This document shows, one piece after another, positions 6,144-12,642 of a stretch of 12,642 bases of DNA. The position numbers and the translations under genes were made by a program. Under the pieces are notes generated by a model. It saw nothing but the letters and a program-made list of their open reading frames with translations, was not told the DNA's origin and did no database searches. How positions within the stretch are numbered: position 1 is the first letter of the stretch; the number at the start of each line of letters is the position of its first letter. The DNA is from Shewanella sp. Lineage in GTDB: Bacteria; Pseudomonadota; Gammaproteobacteria; Enterobacterales; Shewanellaceae. The stretch lies in the NCBI GenBank assembly GCA_004195335.1, contig SDWK01001010.1:1-12642 (forward strand), given 5' to 3'.

Positions 6144-7382
6144 TTATTTTTGCAACACATCGGCGGGCACTCGCACCCAACCTTCCATCAGCACCCGTGC
6201 ACTTCGACTCATGACCGCTTTATTCACTTGCCACTGACCATCGACAAGGCTTGCTTGTGCGCCCACTTTAAGTGTTCCTGAAGGATGACCAAATTCGACA
6301 AAACCAGAGTCCTGACTTTCACGTTCAATATTGCTGGCGGCTAAGCTCACTAACGTACCAGGGATAGCTGCGGCAGTGCCTATGGCAACCGCAGCTGTGC
6401 CCATCATCGCATGGTGCAGTTTGCCCATAGAGAGTGCGCGTACGTTCAGGTCGATATCTGACTTTGAAATTGCCTTGCCGCTTGATGAGGTGTAATCAAC
6501 AGGCTCTGCCACTATCGCCACTTTGGGCGTGTGTTGACGCCCTGCCGCTTCATCAATGTGTTTAATAAGCCCCATCTTCACCGCGCCATAGGCACGAATA
6601 GTTTCGAACATGGCTAGCGCTTTTTCATCGCCATTGATGGCTTCTTGTAGCTCTGCCCCCGTATAACCTAAATCTTTTGCATTAACGAACACCGTTGGAA
6701 TACCCGCGTTGATCATCGTCGCTTTTAACACGCCGCTGGCAACCACATCGGTTGGCAGCACTAAATCATCGATCAGGTTACCCGTTGGGAACATAGATCC
6801 TTCACTATCTGCAGGGTCGATAAACTCGACTTGCACTTCTGCCGCAGGAAAGGTCACACCGTCAAGTTCAAAGTCACCCGTTTCTTGCACTTCACCATGG
6901 GTAATAGGCACATGGGCAATAATGGTTTTACTGATATTTTTTTGCCAAATTCTCACGACGGCGATGCCGTTTTCCGGAATGCGGCAGCTATCGACTAATC
7001 CATTGCTGATCGCAAACGATCCTACTGCAGCAGAAAGGTTGCCACAGTTACCACTCCAATCGACAAAAGGTTTATCGATGGCCACTTGGCCAAACAGGTA
7101 ATCAACGTCGTGATCAGCCATTGCGCTTTTAGCCACAATCACCGTTTTACTGGTACTAGAGGTCGCCCCACCCATGCCATCGGTTTGCTTGCCGTATGGA
7201 TCGGGACTGCCAATCACCCGCAGCAACAGTGCATCGCGGGCGCTACCCGCCATTTGTGCCGACTCAGGCAGATCGGTTAAGTTAAAAAATACACCTTTAC
7301 TGGTGCCACCGCGCATATAAGTTGCAGGCACCTTTATTTGAGGTAGATGGATTTGAGGTAAATGAACCTTTTTGCTCGTCAT
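6144..7382 (-). CDS. prpF: 2-Methylaconitate isomerase PrpF
   Basis: PrpF isomerises the methylaconitate made by AcnD so that aconitase can hydrate it. AcnD and PrpF together replace the PrpD dehydratase of enterics. The protein has 412 residues with the two-lobed, diaminopimelate-epimerase-like fold of the family. Conserved stretches are YMRGGTSKGVFF (22-33), GSPDPYGKQTDGMGGATSSTSKT (58-80), DWSGNCGN (108-115), MFPTGN, MINAGIPT, GKLHHAMMGTAAVA and GHPSGTL. From memory, the catalytic Lys73 and Cys107 of the S. oneidensis enzyme correspond to Lys79 and Cys113, both shifted by six. The shift comes from a longer N-terminus containing a tandem HLPQI repeat. The start at 7382 is preceded by GGTAGGG. 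It is the last gene of the prp operon, 189 bp after acnD, a gap filled with hairpins and direct repeats. Confidence 0.95.
   Translation of the reverse strand: MTSKKVHLPQIHLPQIKVPATYMRGGTSKGVFFNLTDLPESAQMAGSARDALLLRVIGSPDPYGKQTDGMGGATSSTSKTVIVAKSAMADHDVDYLFGQVAIDKPFVDWSGNCGNLSAAVGSFAISNGLVDSCRIPENGIAVVRIWQKNISKTIIAHVPITHGEVQETGDFELDGVTFPAAEVQVEFIDPADSEGSMFPTGNLIDDLVLPTDVVASGVLKATMINAGIPTVFVNAKDLGYTGAELQEAINGDEKALAMFETIRAYGAVKMGLIKHIDEAAGRQHTPKVAIVAEPVDYTSSSGKAISKSDIDLNVRALSMGKLHHAMMGTAAVAIGTAAAIPGTLVSLAASNIERESQDSGFVEFGHPSGTLKVGAQASLVDGQWQVNKAVMSRSARVLMEGWVRVPADVLQK
7336..7365 (-). repeat. 15-bp in-frame duplication in the prpF N-terminus
   Basis: Two adjacent 15-base units (7336-7350 and 7351-7365) match at 13 positions and encode HLPQI twice, at residues 7-16 of PrpF. 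The duplication lies before the conserved fold begins. Confidence 0.8.
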
Positions 7383-7418
7383 AAGACCCTACCGTTAGGT
7401 TTTTCTTGAAATGAACAT

Positions 7419-7466
7419 CGCCGTTATAAACGGCGTCAGATAAGAGCAAATTGCTCAGATCTGACG
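7419..7466 (-). other. Two abutting hairpins in the acnD-prpF gap
   Basis: CGTCAGAT (7434-7441) pairs perfectly with ATCTGACG (7459-7466) and encloses a second inverted pair, GAGCAA with TTGCTC (7444-7456). Next to it CGCCGTT-ATA-AACGGCG (7419-7435) forms a 7-bp hairpin. The two share bases 7434-7435, so their last pairs compete. No T run follows in the operon direction, so they are more likely RNA-stability or processing elements, or a REP-like repeat, than terminators. Confidence 0.65.
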
Positions 7467-7505
7467 ACAATTGATATAACTTCAATGAGTCACAGTGCTA
7501 CGCCG

Positions 7506-7590
7506 TTGAAGGCTCTTAACGCAACTGAAGACTCTTTATATCGTTGAAGACTCTATATCGTTAAAGACTCTTCATGTGGCTGAAGACTCT
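7506..7590 (-). repeat. Five-copy ~19-bp minisatellite at the 3' end of acnD
   Basis: An 11-base core, TTGAAGACTCT on the plus strand, recurs at 7506, 7525, 7544, 7561 and 7580 (spacing 19, 19, 17, 19), with one or two changes per copy. Copy 5 lies within the last codons of acnD (LESSAT, stop at 7572-7574), copy 4 crosses its stop codon, and the rest extend into the gap before prpF. The core AAGACTCTT is palindromic except at its centre. Confidence 0.85.
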
Positions 7591-10178
7591 AAAAAGTCTT
7601 GAGCAAAGCGCTGCAAAATACCGCCAGCCTCATAGATAGACACTTCTTCAGCGGTATCTAAGCGACACTTAACCGGTATTTCAACACGCTCACCGTTTCT
7701 ACGTGTCATGATCACTGTTAACAGCGCCCCAGGCGTACGCTCGCCAATCACATCATAGGTTTCTGTACCGTCGATTTGGTAGGTATCACGATTATCTGCA
7801 TGAGTGAATTCAAGCGGCAACACGCCCATCCCCACCAAATTAGTTCGGTGAATACGCTCAAACCCTTCCGCCACAATCACTTCAACTCCGGCAAGACGCA
7901 CGCCTTTTGCCGCCCAGTCTCGTGATGATCCTTGACCGTAATCGGCGCCGGCAATGATGATAAGCGGCTGTTTGCGCTCCATGTAAGTTTCAATCGCTTC
8001 CCACATGCGTGATTCTTGGCCTTCTGGCTCGATCCGCGCAAATGAGCCTTGCTTAACTTCAACTTCGCCGCTCTTGCCAAGCTGAGTCACCATCTCATTG
8101 AACAATTTAGGATTAGCAAAGGTCGCGCGCTGTGCAGTCAGGTGATCGCCGCGGTGCGTGGCATAGGAGTTAAAATCCACTTCGGGTAAACCCATTTTAT
8201 CGAGATATGCGCCAGCAGCACTGTCTAGCATGATGGCATTAGACGGAGACAAGTGATCGGTGGTGATGTTATCGCCAAGTACTGCCAAAGGCCTCATGCC
8301 CTTCATCGTACGCTCACCTGCCAATGCCCCTTCCCAATAAGGAGGGCGGCGGATATAGGTGCTCTGTGGACGCCAATCGTATTGCGGATCGTTGTCTGTG
8401 CCGTACTCAACTTTAATGTCGAACATTGGCTCATAGACTTTACGGAACTGTTCAGGTTTAACACTTTTCGCAATGACGGCATCGATCTCTTCATCAGATG
8501 GCCACAGATCTTTTAGTTTGATCTCATTGCCTTCGCTATCAATGCCCAGGCTATCGTTCTCGATATCGAAACGTATGGTACCGGCAATCGCATAGGCCAC
8601 CACTAATGGCGGTGATGCTAAGAAGGCTTGTTTCGCATAGGGATGAATACGACCGTCGAAGTTACGGTTACCGGAAAGCACCGCGGTGGTGTATAGATCG
8701 CGATCGATCACCTCTTTTTGGATTACCGGATCTAATGCACCACTCATACCATTACAGGTTGTACAGGCAAAACCGACGATACCGAAACCGAGCGCTTCGA
8801 GTTCAGTTAATAAATTCGCATCTTCAAGATACAACTGCACCGCTTTGGAGCCAGGGGCTAAAGAGGTTTTCACCCATGGTTTGCGGGTTAATCCTTTGGC
8901 ATTGGCATTACGCGCAAGCAAAGCGGCAGCAATCACATTGCGTGGATTGGAGGTGTTAGTGCAACTGGTGATCGCTGCAATAATACACGCACCATCGGGC
9001 ATTAAGCCCTCTTCATGTTCAACCACACCACTAATGCCTTTTTCGGCTAAATCACTGGTGGAGACACGACGATGTGGATTCGACGGGCCGGCAATGTTGC
9101 GCCCAACACTTGACAGGTCAAAGTGCAGCACACGCTCATACTCGGCTTCTTTTAGGCTATCAGCCCAAAGACCGGCTTGCTTAGCGTAAGTCTCAACCAG
9201 CTTAACTTGACTGTCATCACGACCGGTCAGTTTCAGGTAATCTATGGTCTTGTCGTCGATATAAAACATGGCAGCAGTGGCACCAAATTCCGGCGTCATG
9301 TTTGAGATCGTTGCGCGATCGCCCAAGGTGAGATTGGCCGCGCCTTCGCCATAAAACTCTAGGTAAGTTGAAACCACTTTCTCATTACGCAAAAATTCGG
9401 TGATCGCCAACACGATATCGGTCGCGGTGATGCCGCTCTGACGTTTGCCCACCAGCTCAACACCGACGATATCCGGCAGACGCATATAAGATGGACGCCC
9501 CAGCATCACGCTTTCAGCTTCCAGGCCGCCAACACCGATGGCGATAACGCCAAGCGCATCAACATGAGGTGTGTGGCTGTCGGTGCCAACTAAGGTATCA
9601 GGAAAAGCGACGCCATCACGGGATTGCACTACCGGTGACATCTTTTCAAGGTTAATTTGATGCATGATGCCGTTACCCGGCTGGATCACATCGATATTTT
9701 TAAACGCGGTTTTAGTCCAGTTGATGAAATGGAACCTGTCTTCATTTCGTCTGTCTTCAATGGCGCGGTTCTTCTCAAACGCATCTTTCTCAAAACCTGC
9801 ATGCTCTACAGCCAGTGAATGATCGACAATCAGCTGGGTCGGCACAACTGGATTGACTTTAGACGGGTCGCCGCCCTTTTCGGCAATCGCATCACGCAGA
9901 CCGGCTAAATCCACTAATGCGGTTTGACCGAGAATATCGTGGCAAACCACACGTGCAGGATACCAAGGAAAATCCAGATCGCGTTTACGCTCAATAATCT
10001 GTTTAAGGCAATCGGTTAATGTTTCAGGATTGCAGCGACGCACCAAGTTCTCGGCGTAGACACGAGAGCTGTATGGCAGTTTTTCGTAGGCACCTGGGCT
10101 GATGGCATCAACCGCGGCTTGGGTATCGAAATAATCTAAGTCGGTACCCGGTAATGATTTGCGATAGCTTGTATTCAT
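7572..10178 (-). CDS. acnD: Fe/S-dependent 2-methylcitrate dehydratase AcnD
   Basis: An aconitase-superfamily enzyme that dehydrates 2-methylcitrate in the propionate pathway. It needs PrpF to deliver the right methylaconitate isomer. The protein has 868 residues. Three [4Fe-4S] cysteines are visible: Cys406 in ITSCTNTSNP, and Cys472 and Cys475 in ACTTCNGMSG. Other aconitase motifs are LVGTDSHTPHVDALGVIAIG near 196, GSKAVQLYLE, SGNRNFDGRIHP, and in the C-terminal swivelling domain GDNITTDHLSPS and ADYGQGSSRDWAAKG with the catalytic serine region. Start: the frame opens at a GTG at 10190, but the ATG at 10178 (MNTSYRKSLPGT) has GTGGA about 9 bases upstream and begins like other AcnD proteins. 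It could be mistaken for AcnA; the operon with prpC, prpB and prpF argues for AcnD. The 3' end merges with the minisatellite. Confidence 0.95.
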   Translation of the reverse strand: MNTSYRKSLPGTDLDYFDTQAAVDAISPGAYEKLPYSSRVYAENLVRRCNPETLTDCLKQIIERKRDLDFPWYPARVVCHDILGQTALVDLAGLRDAIAEKGGDPSKVNPVVPTQLIVDHSLAVEHAGFEKDAFEKNRAIEDRRNEDRFHFINWTKTAFKNIDVIQPGNGIMHQINLEKMSPVVQSRDGVAFPDTLVGTDSHTPHVDALGVIAIGVGGLEAESVMLGRPSYMRLPDIVGVELVGKRQSGITATDIVLAITEFLRNEKVVSTYLEFYGEGAANLTLGDRATISNMTPEFGATAAMFYIDDKTIDYLKLTGRDDSQVKLVETYAKQAGLWADSLKEAEYERVLHFDLSSVGRNIAGPSNPHRRVSTSDLAEKGISGVVEHEEGLMPDGACIIAAITSCTNTSNPRNVIAAALLARNANAKGLTRKPWVKTSLAPGSKAVQLYLEDANLLTELEALGFGIVGFACTTCNGMSGALDPVIQKEVIDRDLYTTAVLSGNRNFDGRIHPYAKQAFLASPPLVVAYAIAGTIRFDIENDSLGIDSEGNEIKLKDLWPSDEEIDAVIAKSVKPEQFRKVYEPMFDIKVEYGTDNDPQYDWRPQSTYIRRPPYWEGALAGERTMKGMRPLAVLGDNITTDHLSPSNAIMLDSAAGAYLDKMGLPEVDFNSYATHRGDHLTAQRATFANPKLFNEMVTQLGKSGEVEVKQGSFARIEPEGQESRMWEAIETYMERKQPLIIIAGADYGQGSSRDWAAKGVRLAGVEVIVAEGFERIHRTNLVGMGVLPLEFTHADNRDTYQIDGTETYDVIGERTPGALLTVIMTRRNGERVEIPVKCRLDTAEEVSIYEAGGILQRFAQDFLESSAT

Positions 10179-10190
10179 AATGTATTCCAC

Positions 10191-10362
10191 TGGAAAGCAT
10201 CAATATTTAGGTGCCAGAGACTAGATTTGAGTGTGTGCAGGTTTAACGTAAACAACAAATCCTCAAGTAGTGTCAATTTTATTGCTATCTAAATATTATT
10301 ATAAATTAATGAGTAATAAATAATGTGGCAGAAAATTCCTGCCACAAGGTTAACCACTATGA
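10191..10362 (-). promoter_or_regulatory. prpC-acnD spacer with a hairpin and AT-rich leader
   Basis: TGTGGCAG (10324-10331) pairs perfectly with CTGCCACA (10339-10346) just after the prpC stop. In the operon direction it is followed by ATTATTTATTA, AU-rich but with no T run, so it may be a partial terminator or a 3'-end stabiliser. Further on, the minus strand carries TTGACA (10276-10271) with no good -10 at the proper distance, so a separate acnD promoter is possible but unproven. GTTTA-CGT-TAAAC is a small inverted repeat in the same leader. Confidence 0.45.
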
Positions 10363-11487
10363 TTATCTTTCACTGATAGGACTGACTGTTCGCGGCTCTG
10401 AACCGACATAATCGGCACTTGGGCGGATTATACGGTTGTTCGAGCGCTGCTCCATTACATGGGCCGCCCAGCCGGTAAGACGTGAACAGACAAATATCGG
10501 GGTAAAGAGCTTAGTTGGAATGCCCATGAAGTGGTATGTCGATGCGTGGAAGAAGTCTGCGTTACAGAACAGCTTTTTGCTGTCCCACATAAACTCTTCA
10601 CAGGCGACAGAGATATCGTAGAGGGACATATCGCCATTTTCTTTAGCCAGCTTTTCAGACCAACCTTTAATGATCACGTTACGTGGATCTGAGGTGCGGT
10701 AAATCGCATGACCAAAGCCCATGATCTTCTCTTTACGCTCAAGCATACCAGCCATTTGTGTTTTGGCATCTGCTGGTGAGCTGAACTTTTGGATCATATC
10801 CATCGCCGCTTCGTTTGCGCCGCCGTGCAGTGGGCCGCGTAGCGTGCCAATAGCCCCAGTGATACAGGAAAACATGTCTGATAAAGTCGATGCACATACT
10901 CTGGCCGTAAATGTTGATGCGTTAAACTCATGCTCTGCATAGAGAATTAATGATACATCCATGACACGGCGATGCAGCTCTGAAGGTTCGGATCCGTTAA
11001 GTAAACGTAGGAAGTGACCACCGATGCTGCCTTCTTCAGTCACACAATCAATCTCAACCCCTTCGTGAGAGAATTTATACCAGTAACACATAATCGCAGG
11101 GAAAGCGGCTAACAGGCGATTTGCAGCTTTGTTTTGCTCACTGAAATCGTTTTCTGGCTCAAGGTTACCTAAGAATGAACAACCGGTACGCATCACATCC
11201 ATAGGGTGCGCATCGGCAGGTATGCGCTGCAGCACTTCTTTAAGTGCTTGTGGTAGATCGCGCAGGGCGAACAGTTCAGTTTTATAGTGATCCAGTTGAG
11301 CTTGGTTTGGCAACTCACCGTTAAATAATAAGTAAGCCACCTCTTCAAACGTGGCATTATCCGCCAGATCTGATACATCGTAACCACAGTAAGTAAGGCC
11401 TGAACCTGACTGACCGACAGTACAAAGGGCTGTATCGCCTGCGCTTTGGCCACGAAGGCCTGCACCACTGAGTTTCTTATCTACCAT
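10363..11487 (-). CDS. prpC: 2-Methylcitrate synthase PrpC
   Basis: PrpC condenses propionyl-CoA with oxaloacetate to 2-methylcitrate, the entry step of the cycle. The protein has 374 residues, the usual length of this short branch of citrate synthases, without the N-terminal extension of GltA. Visible motifs: AGLRGQSAGDTALC (PrpC-type N-terminus), LYAEHEFNAST near 182, GPLHGGANEAAMDM with catalytic His221, IMGFGHAIYRTSDPRN with His260, and CNADFFHAS with Asp311. The three together form the citrate-synthase catalytic triad. The ATG at 11487 has AAAGGA about 8 bases upstream. It is 137 bp downstream of prpB on the same strand, so cotranscription is likely. Confidence 0.95.
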   Translation of the reverse strand: MVDKKLSGAGLRGQSAGDTALCTVGQSGSGLTYCGYDVSDLADNATFEEVAYLLFNGELPNQAQLDHYKTELFALRDLPQALKEVLQRIPADAHPMDVMRTGCSFLGNLEPENDFSEQNKAANRLLAAFPAIMCYWYKFSHEGVEIDCVTEEGSIGGHFLRLLNGSEPSELHRRVMDVSLILYAEHEFNASTFTARVCASTLSDMFSCITGAIGTLRGPLHGGANEAAMDMIQKFSSPADAKTQMAGMLERKEKIMGFGHAIYRTSDPRNVIIKGWSEKLAKENGDMSLYDISVACEEFMWDSKKLFCNADFFHASTYHFMGIPTKLFTPIFVCSRLTGWAAHVMEQRSNNRIIRPSADYVGSEPRTVSPISER

Positions 11488-11624
11488 AACGTGTTCCTTT
11501 TATTATTTATCTGCTCTTATGTGTTGCTTTAGTGGTAAGCCTTGGCTGTTACCTATTTTGATATTTACCAAACTTGCCACAAAACATAAGTTGTAGGGTG
11601 TTAACTAAATTATTTCAGCTGGGT
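11488..11624 (-). other. prpB-prpC spacer
   Basis: A spacer without a gene. The only structure I see is a small imperfect hairpin, GGTAA-GCC-TT-GGC-TG-TTACC (11534-11553), with no T run after it. I find no clear promoter or terminator, in keeping with readthrough from prpB into prpC. Confidence 0.4.
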
Positions 11625-12503
11625 TTACAGGTTTTTACCTTCTGCAAACAGGTTATCAAGCTTCTGTTCGTATTCGTGGTACCCCAAGTAGTTGTACAGA
11701 TCCATTCGCGTTTGCATTGAATCGACCACTGCTTTTTGATCGCCCTGTTCAAGAATCGAGGTATATACCATTTCGGCCGCTTTATTCATCGCCCTAAAGG
11801 CACTGAGTGGATACAGCACCATGGATGCGCCCCACTCTCCTAGCTGCTCCTTGTTCCAGAGTTCTGTTTGACCAAACTCAGTAATATTGGCAAGAATAGG
11901 CACATCAAGTGCATCAGAGAATGCTCGATAATGTTCTTCAGTTTTAACCGCTTCAGCAAAGATACCGTCAGCGCCTGCGGTAACATAGGCTTTAGCACGC
12001 TCAATGGCCGCTTCCAGTCCCTCTTGAGCGAATGAGTCGGTTCGCGCCATAATGAAGAAATCGGGATCGGTACGCGCATCAACCGCGGCTTTAATACGGT
12101 CGACCATCTCTAGTGTTGACACAATCTCTTTATTGGGACGGTGACCACAACGTTTTTGTGCAACCTGATCTTCCATATGAACCGCAGCTGCACCGGCTTT
12201 TTCCATATCACGAACGGTCTTAGCGATGTTAAACGCCCCACCCCAGCCAGTATCAATATCGACAAGCAGAGGGAGATCGCAGGCCGAGGTAATACGCTGC
12301 ACATCGACAATCACGTCGTTGAGTGATGTCATTCCAAGATCGGGCAAGCCGTAAGAGGCGTTAGCGACCCCGCCACCAGAAAGGTAGATGGCTTGGTGGC
12401 CAATCTTCTTCGCCATCATTGCCGAGTAAGCATTAATGGTGCCTACTATTTGCAATGGTTTATTGTCTGCCAAAGCTTGACGAAACTTCTTACCTGCACT
12501 CAT
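11625..12503 (-). CDS. prpB: 2-Methylisocitrate lyase PrpB
   Basis: PrpB splits 2-methylisocitrate into pyruvate and succinate, the last step of the methylcitrate cycle. The protein has 292 residues and the isocitrate-lyase/PEP-mutase barrel. Visible motifs: [15 protein letters not shown] (41-55), the Mg2+-binding [11 protein letters not shown] with Asp82 and Asp84, the catalytic loop [10 protein letters not shown] (117-126) with Cys119, and [10 protein letters not shown] near 149. The PrpB-type KRCGH loop separates it from true isocitrate lyase (KKCGH, and a much longer protein). The ATG at 12503 follows GGGAGA by 7 bases, a strong ribosome site. It is the first enzyme gene after the regulator, with 41 bp between them. 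Confidence 0.96.
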   Translation of the reverse strand: MSAGKKFRQALADNKPLQIVGTINAYSAMMAKKIGHQAIYLSGGGVANASYGLPDLGMTSLNDVIVDVQRITSACDLPLLVDIDTGWGGAFNIAKTVRDMEKAGAAAVHMEDQVAQKRCGHRPNKEIVSTLEMVDRIKAAVDARTDPDFFIMARTDSFAQEGLEAAIERAKAYVTAGADGIFAEAVKTEEHYRAFSDALDVPILANITEFGQTELWNKEQLGEWGASMVLYPLSAFRAMNKAAEMVYTSILEQGDQKAVVDSMQTRMDLYNYLGYHEYEQKLDNLFAEGKNL

Positions 12504-12544
12504 GTTTGTTCTCCCTTTAGAGCTATAAGCTAAATCAGTTGAGT

Positions 12545-12642
12545 TTAGTTACTTTTTTCTAATTTATTTTCTACATTATTCTTCGAATACAGTATGTGAC
12601 GACGCATCAGCATCTCAGCAAGTTCTTCATTACGATTGGAGA
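12545..12642 (-). CDS. GntR-type regulator, C-terminal end (partial)
   Basis: The minus strand has an open frame from the window edge to a TAA at 12547-12545, giving the last 31 residues: [20 protein letters not shown] and a polar tail. The [14 protein letters not shown] pattern fits the last helix of the FCD ligand-binding domain of FadR-subfamily GntR regulators. In Shewanella such a regulator (called PrpQ in regulon reconstructions, from memory) sits just before prpB. Only 41 bp lie between this stop and prpB, with the same strand and no visible terminator, so the regulator is probably the first gene of the prp operon and may control its own transcript. The DNA-binding domain is outside the window, so the family call is provisional. 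Confidence 0.65.
   Translation of the reverse strand, partial: SNRNEELAEMLMRRHILYSKNNVENKLEKSN

Noticed and set aside
7297..7485. 62-codon minus-strand frame between acnD and prpF
   Set aside because: It overlaps the prpF start in another frame and runs through the hairpins; no ribosome site or motif.
8606..9189. Long plus-strand frames (117 and 167 codons) opposite acnD
   Set aside because: They are antisense to well-conserved AcnD motifs, including the Fe/S cysteine region, and have no family resemblance.

Overview
The window looks like chromosome from a Shewanella-type marine gammaproteobacterium. The main reasons are the AcnD/PrpF version of the 2-methylcitrate cycle in the order regulator-prpB-prpC-acnD-prpF, the tight divergent ribE/mdtK pair also known from enterics, a YbiT-type ABC-F ATPase, and a VF530/DUF2132 protein. 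This is family-level recognition from the sequence; no database search was run.

Layout. Positions 1-383 hold no gene I can support. A small zinc-knuckle CPXCG protein (384-584, +) converges on riboflavin synthase (620-1240, -). Riboflavin synthase diverges from a NorM/MdtK multidrug/Na+ MATE antiporter (1273-2646, +) across only 32 bp. A stable-RNA promoter then drives initiator tRNA-fMet (2835-2911) and tRNA-Val(GAC) (2914-2990), closed by a GNRA-loop terminator. Downstream, to about 3345, is a decaying tandem array: a broken tRNA-Val copy with its own terminator, then a more degraded 5'-half copy with a damaged terminator. The VF530 gene (3532-4032, -) has a strong terminator at 3446-3488. 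It diverges from the ABC-F gene (4366-5976, +; TTG start) across a region rich in inverted repeats. A hairpin terminator at 6026-6073 separates the ABC-F gene from the convergent prp operon.

The right half (6144-12642, all -) is the propionate (2-methylcitrate) operon. In transcription order it has the 3' end of a GntR-type regulator (cut by the window edge), prpB, prpC, acnD and prpF. PrpC condenses propionyl-CoA with oxaloacetate. AcnD dehydrates 2-methylcitrate, and PrpF isomerises the methylaconitate. A general aconitase, not in the window, should rehydrate it, and PrpB splits 2-methylisocitrate into pyruvate and succinate. The operon promoter would lie upstream of the regulator, outside the window.

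I found no defence system, mobile element, CRISPR array or obviously new multi-gene system. The most interesting structures are non-coding. They are the decayed tRNA-Val/terminator array, a five-copy ~19-bp minisatellite that starts inside the last codons of acnD and fills part of the acnD-prpF gap, and two abutting hairpins in the same gap.
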